Assembly: GCF_002284535.1 (NCBI RefSeq)
Contig: NZ_NPKH01000027.1
Span: 186,001-250,000, forward strand
DNA from: Mesorhizobium wenxiniae
GTDB lineage: Bacteria > Pseudomonadota > Alphaproteobacteria > Rhizobiales > Rhizobiaceae
DNA: 64,000 bases
Direction: 5' to 3'
Shown: positions 1 to 8,210 of the stretch, in pieces
Layout: each line of letters opens with the position of its first letter
Position numbering within the stretch: the first letter of the stretch is position 1
Position numbers and translations under genes: made by a program
Notes under the pieces: generated by a model
Told to the model about the DNA's origin: nothing
The model's input: only the letters and a program-made list of their open reading frames with translations
Database searches by the model: none

Positions 1-2100
1 TCCCTCCTCGATCCGCTGTTTGTCCCGATCACCTCGCTTGCCGGCGTCGGGCCGAAGGTCGGCGCACTGATCGAGAAAATCGTGCCGGCCGATCTCGGCG
101 ACCGAGCGGCGCGCGCCGGCGATCTTCTGTTCGTGCTGCCCCACACGGTGATCGACCGCCGCAACCGGCCGGGCATCGCCGGTTCGGCCGAAGGCGCGAT
201 CGTCACCCTCGAAGTACGCATCGACCGCCACCAGCCGCCGCCGCGCGGCAACAGATCGGTGCCGTACCGGGTGTACGCCCATGACGACACCGGCGAGATC
301 GCGCTGACCTTCTTCCATGCACACGCCGCCTATCTCGAAAAGGCGATGCCCCAGGGCGAGCATGTCGTGGTCTCGGGTCGAATGGAATGGTTCAACGGCC
401 GGCCGACCATGGTCCACCCAGACCACATCGCGCTGGCCAGTGAAGCGGAAAACCTGCCGCTGGTCGAGCCGGTCTATCCGCTCACCGCCGGGCTCTCGGG
501 AAAAGTACTGCGCCGCGCAATCGGCCAAGCGCTCGCTCGCTTGCCGGTGCTGCCGGAATGGCAGGATGGCGAGTTTTTGCGCCGCCGCACCTTTCCTGCC
601 TTCGGCGACGCGCTCGCCAGCATCCACAATCCCGCCGACCCGATCGACGTGTCCGTCGACGGCGCGGCTTGGCGGCGTCTCGCCTATGACGAGTTTCTGG
701 CAGGCCAGGTGTCGCTGGCGCTGGTGCGCGCAAAAGTCCGCCGCTTGTCCGGACGACCGTTGGTCGGCGACGGCCGCGTCGTCGAAAACCTGCGCGCCGC
801 CCTTCCCTATTCGCTGACTCCCAGCCAGGAATTCGCGTTGGCCGAAATCAACGCCGATCTCGCCGATCCCGAACGCATGCTGCGGCTTTTGCAGGGAGAT
901 GTCGGCTCCGGCAAGACGGTGGTCGCGCTACTCGCCATGGCGCGCGCCGTCGAGGCCGGCGGCCAGGCGGCTTTGATGGCGCCGACCGAAATCCTGGCGC
1001 GCCAGCATCTTGCGACGATTGCGCCTTTGGCGGAACAAGCCGGCCTGCGCATCGCCATCCTCACCGGCCGTGAAAAGGGCCGCGAGCGCACTGACACGCT
1101 GGCCGGTCTGGCCAATGGCGAGATCGACATCGTCGTCGGCACCCACGCCCTGTTCCAGGAAACGGTGACGTTCCACGACCTCGTCCTCGCCGTCATCGAC
1201 GAGCAGCACCGCTTTGGCGTCCACCAGCGGCTTGCCATCACCGCCAAGGGCGATGCCCCCGACATGCTGGTGATGACGGCGACGCCGATCCCGCGCACGC
1301 TGGTGTTGACCGCTTTCGGCGACATGGACGTGTCGAAGCTGACCGAAAAACCGGCCGGTCGCCAGCCGATCCGCACCGTCACCCTGCCGCTCGAGCGGCT
1401 CGACGAACTGGTCGGCCGCATGCGCGACGCCGTCGCCGACGGCCAGAAGATCTACTGGATCTGCCCGCTGGTCGAGGAATCCGAAGAGATCAGGCTGATG
1501 TCGGCGGAGGACCGCTTTGCCTCGCTAAAGCCGCTGTTCGGCGACCGGATCGGCCTGGTGCACGGGCGCATGAAGGGCGCCGACAAGGACGAGGCGATGC
1601 GCGCCTTCAAGGCCGGCGAGACACGCATTCTGATCGCCACCACGGTCATCGAGGTCGGGGTCGATGTGCCGGATGCGACGATCATGGTCATCGAGCATGC
1701 CGAGCGCTTCGGCCTCGCCCAGTTGCACCAGTTGCGCGGCCGGGTCGGTCGCGGCGACAAACCGTCCTCCTGCGTGCTGCTCTACAAGGATCCGCTCGGC
1801 GAGACGGCAACGCGCCGGCTGTCGGTGATGCGCGAGACCGAGGACGGGTTCCGCATCGCCGAGGAGGACCTGAAGCTGCGTGGCGAAGGCGAGCTGCTGG
1901 GCACCCGCCAGTCCGGCACGCCGGGTTTCCAGGTGGCGCACATCGAAGCGCATGCCGACCTGCTCGAAGCCGCCCGCGACGACGCGCGGCTGATCCTGTC
2001 GCGCGATCCCGAGCTGCAATCCAAACGCGGCGCCGCCCTTCGCATGCTGCTTTATTTGTTCGGCCGCGACGAGGCGGTGCGGCTCTTGCGCGCCGGCTGA
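1..2100 (+). CDS. recG: ATP-dependent DNA helicase RecG (5' end outside window)
   Basis: RecG is a superfamily 2 DNA helicase that remodels stalled replication forks and branched recombination intermediates. The reading frame is open from base 1, where the residues SLLDPLF and a helix-hairpin-like LAGVGPKVG match the normal RecG N-terminus, so only a few codons are missing; the GTG at 82 is internal. Visible in order: an OB-type wedge domain in the first 200 residues, Walker A GDVGSGKT, the DEQH box (DEQHRFG), motif III MTATPIPRT, and the C-terminal helicase half with the QLRGRVGRG motif. About 699 residues are visible, the usual size. Its 3' end overlaps the converging DUF502 gene by 49 bp. 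Confidence 0.97.
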   Translation, partial: SLLDPLFVPITSLAGVGPKVGALIEKIVPADLGDRAARAGDLLFVLPHTVIDRRNRPGIAGSAEGAIVTLEVRIDRHQPPPRGNRSVPYRVYAHDDTGEIALTFFHAHAAYLEKAMPQGEHVVVSGRMEWFNGRPTMVHPDHIALASEAENLPLVEPVYPLTAGLSGKVLRRAIGQALARLPVLPEWQDGEFLRRRTFPAFGDALASIHNPADPIDVSVDGAAWRRLAYDEFLAGQVSLALVRAKVRRLSGRPLVGDGRVVENLRAALPYSLTPSQEFALAEINADLADPERMLRLLQGDVGSGKTVVALLAMARAVEAGGQAALMAPTEILARQHLATIAPLAEQAGLRIAILTGREKGRERTDTLAGLANGEIDIVVGTHALFQETVTFHDLVLAVIDEQHRFGVHQRLAITAKGDAPDMLVMTATPIPRTLVLTAFGDMDVSKLTEKPAGRQPIRTVTLPLERLDELVGRMRDAVADGQKIYWICPLVEESEEIRLMSAEDRFASLKPLFGDRIGLVHGRMKGADKDEAMRAFKAGETRILIATTVIEVGVDVPDATIMVIEHAERFGLAQLHQLRGRVGRGDKPSSCVLLYKDPLGETATRRLSVMRETEDGFRIAEEDLKLRGEGELLGTRQSGTPGFQVAHIEAHADLLEAARDDARLILSRDPELQSKRGAALRMLLYLFGRDEAVRLLRAG

Positions 2101-2810
2101 GGCTCGGCATCCACAGGCGGACTGCCGATCTGACCGCCGATCGATTTGCCGTTCAACGTCACCATTTTCGTCTTGACGGCCGGCGCCACCAAGCCTGCCG
2201 AAACGATCAACTTGGCGCCGTCCTCGACCGTCATGTCGAGCAGCACGATGTCGGATTTCGGCACATACATAAGAAAGCCCGTGGTCGGGTTGGGCGCGCA
2301 CGGCATGAAAACCGCGATTAGCGGATCACCTTCCTGGTCGAGCTTCTGGTTGATTTCGGTTTCCTTGTCGCTGGCGACGAAGACCAGCGACCAGACGCCC
2401 TTGCGCGGATATTCGACCAGCCCGACCTGGCGAAACATGTCACCTTTGTTCGACAGCACGGTCTCGAAGATCTGTTTCAACGAGCCATAGATGCCGCGCA
2501 CCAGCGGCATGCGGCCGAGCAGCCGTTCGCCGAACAAGACGATAGCGCGGCCGACTATATTGGCGGTCAAGAAACCGATCAGGGTGATCAGGATCAAGGC
2601 GACGATCAGGCCGAACCCCGGAACCGGCGCCGGCAGATAGCTATCGGGGTTGTAGCGCGCCGGAATATAGGGCTTCACCCAGGAATCGACCCAGCCGATG
2701 AAGGACCAGGCGATGTAAGCGGTGATCGCCAGCGGCGCGCAGACGACAAAGCCTGTCAGGAAGTAATTCCGCAGCCGGGTCATGCCTGAGGTCTTGGGCG
2801 CATCGGACAT
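2052..2810 (-). CDS. DUF502 family membrane protein
   Basis: A 252-residue inner-membrane protein of the DUF502 family, whose function is not established. Two hydrophobic segments are visible near residues 14-38 and 64-90, followed by a conserved soluble part with the family motifs GRMPLVRGIYGSLKQ and FMPCAPNPTTGF. Its stop lies inside the last codons of the converging recG gene, so the two 3' ends share 49 bp. Upstream on the same strand, 80 bp away, is glmS, but nothing in the sequence shows co-regulation. The start has several codons before the first membrane segment and looks natural. Confidence 0.88.
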   Translation of the reverse strand: MSDAPKTSGMTRLRNYFLTGFVVCAPLAITAYIAWSFIGWVDSWVKPYIPARYNPDSYLPAPVPGFGLIVALILITLIGFLTANIVGRAIVLFGERLLGRMPLVRGIYGSLKQIFETVLSNKGDMFRQVGLVEYPRKGVWSLVFVASDKETEINQKLDQEGDPLIAVFMPCAPNPTTGFLMYVPKSDIVLLDMTVEDGAKLIVSAGLVAPAVKTKMVTLNGKSIGGQIGSPPVDAEPQPARKSRTASSRPNK

Positions 2811-2890
2811 GGTTCACCGCAGCACTGATTGCGGCGCAACATTAATGAACCGCAATCCGCTTTGGAACCGCGAAATTTTTTAAACCACGC

Positions 2891-4714
2891 CTATTCCACA
2901 GTCACCGATTTCGCCAGGTTGCGCGGCTGGTCGACGTCGGTGCCCATGAACACGGCGGTGAAATAGGCCAGCATCTGGATCGGCAGCGCGTAGATGATCG
3001 GCGAGATGATTTCCGGCACGTCCGGCAGCACGATCGTCTCCATCGTCTTCACCGTGGCGTGTGCGGCACCCTTGCTGTCGGTGATCAGGATGATCTTGCC
3101 GCCGCGTGCCGCCACTTCCTGCATGTTCGATACGGTCTTTTCGAAGATGCGGTCATGCGGGGCGATGACGATGACAGGCATGTTCTCGTCGATAAGCGCG
3201 ATCGGCCCGTGCTTCAGCTCACCGGCGGCGTAGCCCTCGGCATGGATATAGGAGATTTCCTTGAGCTTCAGCGCGCCTTCCATGGCCAGCGGGAAATTGG
3301 TGTCGCGGCCGAGATAGAGCACATTCTTATAGTGAGCGAGGTCGCGTGCGACCTTTTCGATCTGCCCGTCGAGCTTCAAGACCTGGTTGGCATAGCGCGG
3401 CGCTTCCGACAGTTGACGTACCAGCGTCGTTTCCTGCTCCCGCGAGATCGTTCCGCGCGCCACGCCGGCCCGCACGGCAAGCGAGGCCAGCACCGACAAT
3501 TGACAGGTGAAGGCCTTGGTCGAGGCGACACCGATCTCCGGCCCGGCCAGCGTCGGCAGGATGACGTCGGACTCGCGCGCCATCGTCGATTCGCGGACAT
3601 TGACGACCGCGCCGATCTTCATGCCCGCCTTGCGGCAATAGCGCAGCGAGGCCAACGTGTCGGCGGTCTCGCCCGATTGCGAGATGAAGAAGGCGGCGTC
3701 TGTCTTCGACAGCGGCATCTCGCGGTAGCGGAATTCCGAAGCGACATCGATGTCGACCGGCAGCCGCGCATAGCGCTCGAACCAGTATTTGCTGATCAGG
3801 CCGGCGAGATAGGCAGTGCCGCAGGCCGAGATCGCCAGCCGGTCGATTTTGGCGAAATCGAACGGCAGGTCGAGCGGCTTCGATACGCCGCCGACAAAAT
3901 CCACATAATGCGCCAGCGTGTGCGAGATCACTTCGGGCTGTTCATGGATTTCCTTCTCCATGAAATGGCGCCGGTTGCCCTTGTCGACCATGAAGCTGGT
4001 GCTGAGCGACTGCTGGCGCTTGCGGTCGACCTTGTTGCCGTCCATGTCGAAGATGGCGACCTCGTTGCGGCGCACCACCGCCCAGTCGCCGTCCTCCAGA
4101 TAGGTTATCGAATTGGTGAAGGGGGCAAGCGCGATGGCGTCGGAGCCTAGGAACATCTCCCCGTCGCCATGGCCGACGGCCAGCGGCGGGCCGTTGCGTG
4201 CCCCGACGATGAGGTCCTCGTCGCCCTTGAACATGATGGCCAGCGCAAAGGCGCCTTCCAGCCGCTTCAGCGCCTGGTGCGCGGCCTCGACCGGCTTCAG
4301 GCCCTTGGCCAATTCGCGCCCCACCAGATGTGCGACGACCTCGGTGTCGGTCTGTGATGAAAATGTGTAGCCGTCGCGCATCAGCTCGTCGCGCAATTCG
4401 GCGAAATTCTCGATGATGCCATTATGGACGATGGCGACGCCATCGGAAAAATGCGGATGCGCATTGGTCTCGTTGGGCACGCCATGCGTTGCCCAGCGCG
4501 TATGACCGATGCCGATCATACCATTGAGCGGTTCGTCCTTCAGCCGGCGCTCGAGATTGACCAGCTTGCCTTCTGCGCGACGGCGTCCGAGCTGGCCGTC
4601 CTCGACAGTGGCAACGCCGGCCGAATCGTAGCCGCGATACTCCAACCGTTTCAACGCGTCGACAATGAGCGGCGCGACCGGCGAATGACCAACAATTCCT
4701 ACGATACCGCACAT
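2891..4714 (-). CDS. glmS: Glutamine-fructose-6-phosphate aminotransferase (isomerizing)
   Basis: GlmS makes glucosamine-6-phosphate from fructose-6-phosphate and glutamine, the first committed step to UDP-GlcNAc for peptidoglycan and lipopolysaccharide. The 607-residue product starts MCGIVGIVG, so Cys2 becomes the N-terminal nucleophile of the glutaminase domain (about residues 2-230). Two SIS sugar-isomerase domains follow, with signatures ACGTAYLAG and SQSGETADT, and the C-terminus ends LAKSVTVE as in the family. It lies downstream of glmU on the same strand, 233 bp away, so both steps toward UDP-GlcNAc are together. No glmS ribozyme signature is evident, as expected outside Firmicutes. 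Confidence 0.98.
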   Translation of the reverse strand: MCGIVGIVGHSPVAPLIVDALKRLEYRGYDSAGVATVEDGQLGRRRAEGKLVNLERRLKDEPLNGMIGIGHTRWATHGVPNETNAHPHFSDGVAIVHNGIIENFAELRDELMRDGYTFSSQTDTEVVAHLVGRELAKGLKPVEAAHQALKRLEGAFALAIMFKGDEDLIVGARNGPPLAVGHGDGEMFLGSDAIALAPFTNSITYLEDGDWAVVRRNEVAIFDMDGNKVDRKRQQSLSTSFMVDKGNRRHFMEKEIHEQPEVISHTLAHYVDFVGGVSKPLDLPFDFAKIDRLAISACGTAYLAGLISKYWFERYARLPVDIDVASEFRYREMPLSKTDAAFFISQSGETADTLASLRYCRKAGMKIGAVVNVRESTMARESDVILPTLAGPEIGVASTKAFTCQLSVLASLAVRAGVARGTISREQETTLVRQLSEAPRYANQVLKLDGQIEKVARDLAHYKNVLYLGRDTNFPLAMEGALKLKEISYIHAEGYAAGELKHGPIALIDENMPVIVIAPHDRIFEKTVSNMQEVAARGGKIILITDSKGAAHATVKTMETIVLPDVPEIISPIIYALPIQMLAYFTAVFMGTDVDQPRNLAKSVTVE

Positions 4715-4947
4715 TGCCGTTTTCCCCGTTTCCCCGCAGAAACCCGGCGCTATTTAGGGATGGCCGGTCTGCCGCGAAAATCACATTGCATTTCGTTGCG
4801 TAGCAGCCGCAACGGTCTTGCACAGATGCACCATGACAGGGCGCTCTTGCAATCCGGTTACCGCAATCGCTCAGTTTCTCCGTACGGGCATCCTATCGCG
4901 CTCAGCGGTGCCTGAAATCCGTCAAAGACATGATGCAGTCGTCGCGG

Positions 4948-6309
4948 CTAGGCTTTTTTCCGGACCGCCGCGGCCGAAGCAAAACGCTCGCGCAATTCCT
5001 TGCCCTTGCCGGCAAGCGTCCTCTGGCGGGCGCGGCCAAAGGCCAGCGCATCGTCCGGGACACTTTCGGTGATCACGCTGCCCGAAGCGATGTAGCCGCC
5101 CTTGCCGATTGTAACAGGCGCCACCAGCGAGGAGTTCGAGCCGATAAAGGCGCCCTCGCCGATGTCGGTGAAGAACTTCGAGTAGCCGTCGTAGTTGCAG
5201 GTGATGGTGCCGGCGCCGATGTTGGCGCCGGCGCCGACGCGGGCATCGCCGATATAGGTCAGGTGATTGACCTTGGCCCCCTCCTCGATCGTCGCCTGCT
5301 TGACCTCGCAGAAATTGCCGACCTTGGCCTTTTGCTTGAGATCGGCGCCCGGCCGCAGCCGCGCGAACGGCCCGACGTCGCAATCGGAAGCGATCGTCGC
5401 GCCTTCAAGATGGCTGAAGGCATGGATCTTGGCGCCCGTCGCGATCTTCACGCCCGGTCCGAACCAGACATTGGGTTCGACGATCGTGTCGGCACCGATT
5501 TGGGTGTCGTATGAGAAGAACACGGTTTCTGGCGCAATCAATGTGACGCCGGAGAGCATCGCCTCGCGCCGCCGGCGCGTCTGCCAGATGCCTTCCGCCG
5601 CGGCGAGTTCGGCGCGGTTGTTGATGCCGAGCACATTCTCGAAGCCGGCTTCTGCGGCAACGACATCAAAACCCTGCCCGCCGGCGATCTCAACGATGTC
5701 GGTCAGGTAATATTCGCCCTTGGCGTTGTCGTTGCCGACCTGGTCGAGCAGCTGCAGCGCGTGCTTGCCGGCAACCGCCATCAGCCCGCCATTGCAGAAG
5801 GTGATTTTCTTCTCCTCGTCGGTGCAGTCCTTTTCCTCGCGGATGGCGATGAGCTTGCCGCCCTTTTCGATCAGCCGGCCATAGCCGGAAGGATTTGACG
5901 TGCGGAAGCCGACCACAACGATGGCAGCGCCTTCCGCCAGCTTCCGGCGCGCAACGGTCAGCACCTCCGGATCGATCAGCGGCGTATCGCCGAACATCAC
6001 CAGGATGTCGTCGTAACCCTTTGATATCGCGTCGCGAGCAGCCAGAACAGCATGCGCCGTACCGAGCCGCTTGTCCTGTACGAAAGTCTCCGCCTTCGGC
6101 GCCAACTTTTGCGTGGCCTTGCGCATCTCGTCCGCGCCATGACCGATCACCAGCGCCAGATCACCGCTGCCTGCGGCTTCCGCAGCCCTCACGACATGGG
6201 CGACCATCGGCAAACCGGCGATCGGGTGCAGTACTTTTGGCACAGCGCTTTTCATGCGCGTGCCTTCGCCGGCGGCGAGGATGACGGACAGGCAGGTTCT
6301 CTGGCTCAT
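4948..6309 (-). CDS. glmU: Bifunctional N-acetylglucosamine-1-phosphate uridyltransferase / glucosamine-1-phosphate acetyltransferase
   Basis: GlmU performs the last two steps of UDP-GlcNAc synthesis: acetylation of glucosamine-1-phosphate with acetyl-CoA, then uridylyl transfer. The N-terminal pyrophosphorylase domain shows the nucleotide-binding signature LAAGEGTRMKS (residues 10-20) and the GTAHAVL and MFGDTPL motifs. The C-terminal half is a left-handed beta helix of imperfect hexapeptides (GADTIVEPNVWFGPGV and onward) containing NFCEVKQATI and YNYDG-like acetyltransferase motifs (here CNYDGYSK). Its 453 residues are typical. It precedes glmS on the same strand. Confidence 0.97.
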   Translation of the reverse strand: MSQRTCLSVILAAGEGTRMKSAVPKVLHPIAGLPMVAHVVRAAEAAGSGDLALVIGHGADEMRKATQKLAPKAETFVQDKRLGTAHAVLAARDAISKGYDDILVMFGDTPLIDPEVLTVARRKLAEGAAIVVVGFRTSNPSGYGRLIEKGGKLIAIREEKDCTDEEKKITFCNGGLMAVAGKHALQLLDQVGNDNAKGEYYLTDIVEIAGGQGFDVVAAEAGFENVLGINNRAELAAAEGIWQTRRRREAMLSGVTLIAPETVFFSYDTQIGADTIVEPNVWFGPGVKIATGAKIHAFSHLEGATIASDCDVGPFARLRPGADLKQKAKVGNFCEVKQATIEEGAKVNHLTYIGDARVGAGANIGAGTITCNYDGYSKFFTDIGEGAFIGSNSSLVAPVTIGKGGYIASGSVITESVPDDALAFGRARQRTLAGKGKELRERFASAAAVRKKA

Positions 6310-6478
6310 GGAAGGGCAACCATATAAAAAGGGTTGGAAATCAAGGCATGTCTAGCACTGGCGCCATGCTGCACCAATGCGGTTAAATTCCGGTGAGGTG
6401 GTGGAGCAGCTGACTCCAGGTTAGCGGGTCCGCAATTCAATCCTGTGCGCGCAATTCCAGCTTATATGGGCAACAAGC

Positions 6479-7225
6479 CTATCCCAGCTGCCCCAGCATC
6501 GGGAAATTCTCCAGCAGCCAATAGGACGCTGCCTGCACCCCGCCGGTCAGGAAAAAGACGCCGGCGACGACCAGCAGCGCGCCCATCGCCTTTTCGACCC
6601 GGCCGAGATGGACGCGGAATTTCGAGAGAAAGCGCATGAAGGCGCCGGAAAACAGCGCCGCGATCAGGAACGGTATGCCGAGCCCGAGCGAATAGGCGGC
6701 GAGCAGAGCCGCGCCCTCGCCCACCGTCTCCCGGCCGCCGGCAAGCGTCAGGATCGGCCCCAGCACCGGTCCGATGCACGGCGTCCAGCCGAAGGCGAAG
6801 GCCAGTCCCATGACGTAGGCGGCAACGATACTGGCCGGCTTGCCCTGCGACTGGAAGCGCGCCTCACGCGACAGCAGCGGGATGCGCAATATGCCGAGGA
6901 AGTTCAACCCCATCAGGATGATGAGCACGCCGGCCGCCATGGCCAGCGGCTCCTGCCAGACGCGCAGCAGCCGTCCGATAGTCGAAGCGCCGGCGCCCAA
7001 CGCCACGAACACGGTCGAGAATCCGAGAACGAAGGCAATCGAAGCATAAAGCAGCGCGGCGCGTGCGTCGGCCTTGGCCGCGACGCCGGCATTGCCGCGG
7101 AAATCATCGACCGACACGCCGGCCATGTAGCAGAGATAGGGCGGCACCAGCGGCAGCACGCAAGGCGACAGGAACGAGATCGCCCCCGCCCCGACCGCGC
7201 TGACATAGCCGATATCCAATGCCAT
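6479..7225 (-). CDS. ccdA: CcdA/DsbD-family cytochrome c biogenesis membrane protein
   Basis: CcdA-type proteins carry reducing equivalents from cytoplasmic thioredoxin across the inner membrane to periplasmic thiol partners, often for cytochrome c maturation. The start chosen at 7225 (MALDIGYVSAVGAG) gives 248 residues and sits directly before the first membrane segment; a longer reading frame to 7351 adds a non-conserved tail. The paired cysteines are visible in SFLSPCVLPLVPPYLCYMAG (about residues 20-35) and in FGWTPCIGPVLGP near residue 140. At least six hydrophobic segments follow the family pattern. The symbol is assigned by family resemblance only. Confidence 0.88.
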   Translation of the reverse strand: MALDIGYVSAVGAGAISFLSPCVLPLVPPYLCYMAGVSVDDFRGNAGVAAKADARAALLYASIAFVLGFSTVFVALGAGASTIGRLLRVWQEPLAMAAGVLIILMGLNFLGILRIPLLSREARFQSQGKPASIVAAYVMGLAFAFGWTPCIGPVLGPILTLAGGRETVGEGAALLAAYSLGLGIPFLIAALFSGAFMRFLSKFRVHLGRVEKAMGALLVVAGVFFLTGGVQAASYWLLENFPMLGQLG

Positions 7226-7399
7226 TTCCCGAAACTCCAACTGTATCGGCGCCGATATAGCGGCGCACGGGTTTGTCCGCCAATCACCATTGCGTGGCAA
7301 GTTGCCGCCCTGCATCGACGAAGAAACGACACACCAGGCGCGTTGATGCAACGAGGCGGCGGCTTTCCGCGCGCTTCTCGATCATATCAGGGGGAACCC

Positions 7400-7758
7400 A
7401 TGAAATCGATCACAGTTGGGCTGGCGGTGCTTTTACTCGGCACCGCCGCCTCCTATGCCGCCGAAGCATGGAAGGAAGCCGATGTAGGCGGCACCAAGAT
7501 CTATACCGATGCCAACGGCATGACCCTTTACACCTACGACAAGGACGAGACGGCAAGTCGAACTGCTCCGACAAATGCGCCACCAATTGGCCGCCGCTGA
7601 AGACGGAGGCCGACGCCAAGGCCGAGGGCGAATGGACGATCGTCGACCGCACCGAGGGCACCAAGATGTGGGCCTATGAAGGCAAGCCGCTGTACATGTT
7701 CATCGAGGATAAGAAGGCTGGCGTCGGCGGCGTCTGGCACATAGCCAAAGCCGACTAG
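7400..7758 (+). pseudogene. Exported Yx(FWY)xxD-repeat (COG4315-type) protein, frameshifted
   Basis: This is a small exported protein of the family with repeated Y-x-[FWY]-x-x-D motifs, function unknown. Translation from the ATG at 7400, after GGGG at 7391-7394, gives a signal peptide ending near SYAAEA and the first motif YTYDKD. At about 7548-7556 the frame is lost: the codons run into TASRTAPTN and stop at 7600. The frame one base over continues as GKSNCSDKCATNWPPL, the expected continuation, through a second motif YMFIED to a stop at 7758. A single missing G (acggcaag instead of acgggcaag) explains it. Either the gene is inactivated or the base is a sequencing error. Confidence 0.85.
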
Positions 7759-8210
7759 TCCCGAACCTGCATCCCGCCTTGACCGGCGCGAAATCGCTGA
7801 CTGCCGCGTATCCCTGCAGGCCTTCCGGCGGCCAGCTTCTTGTACTGTCCCGATGGACATACGAGCCCCACTCGCCACGCCTGGCCCGCCCGCCAACAGA
7901 GCATCCTACCGAACGTCTCTTCAGCGGGGGCTGGCGCACGATCGATGTTTCTCTTATATCCGCGGAAGATTTTGTCCCGTTTCTCCCGGATCCATTGCCG
8001 GCTTGTCCAACGGTAGGGCAGCCGCTCCCCCTATCCGGGATTGCGGATATCACATGACGCACCCTTGGGCTGCGGGCTGAATGCAGGACTGCATTTTGGG
8101 CGCTTCCCCTTGACCGGATGCAAAAGCGCGGTCATGTGAGCGACAATTGTACGAGATTTCGTCGCGCGCAGCGGAATTCTTCTGCCGCACCACAGCTGAT
8201 ATGAGACCTC
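7759..8210. other. 452-bp gap before topA with no recognisable feature
   Basis: No convincing gene, tRNA or strong terminator was seen here. Short reading frames exist on both strands but have no recognisable protein family, no good ribosome binding site and shared high-GC shadow character. The topA promoter should lie in the 3' part, but I cannot assign -35 and -10 elements with confidence. Confidence 0.5.
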
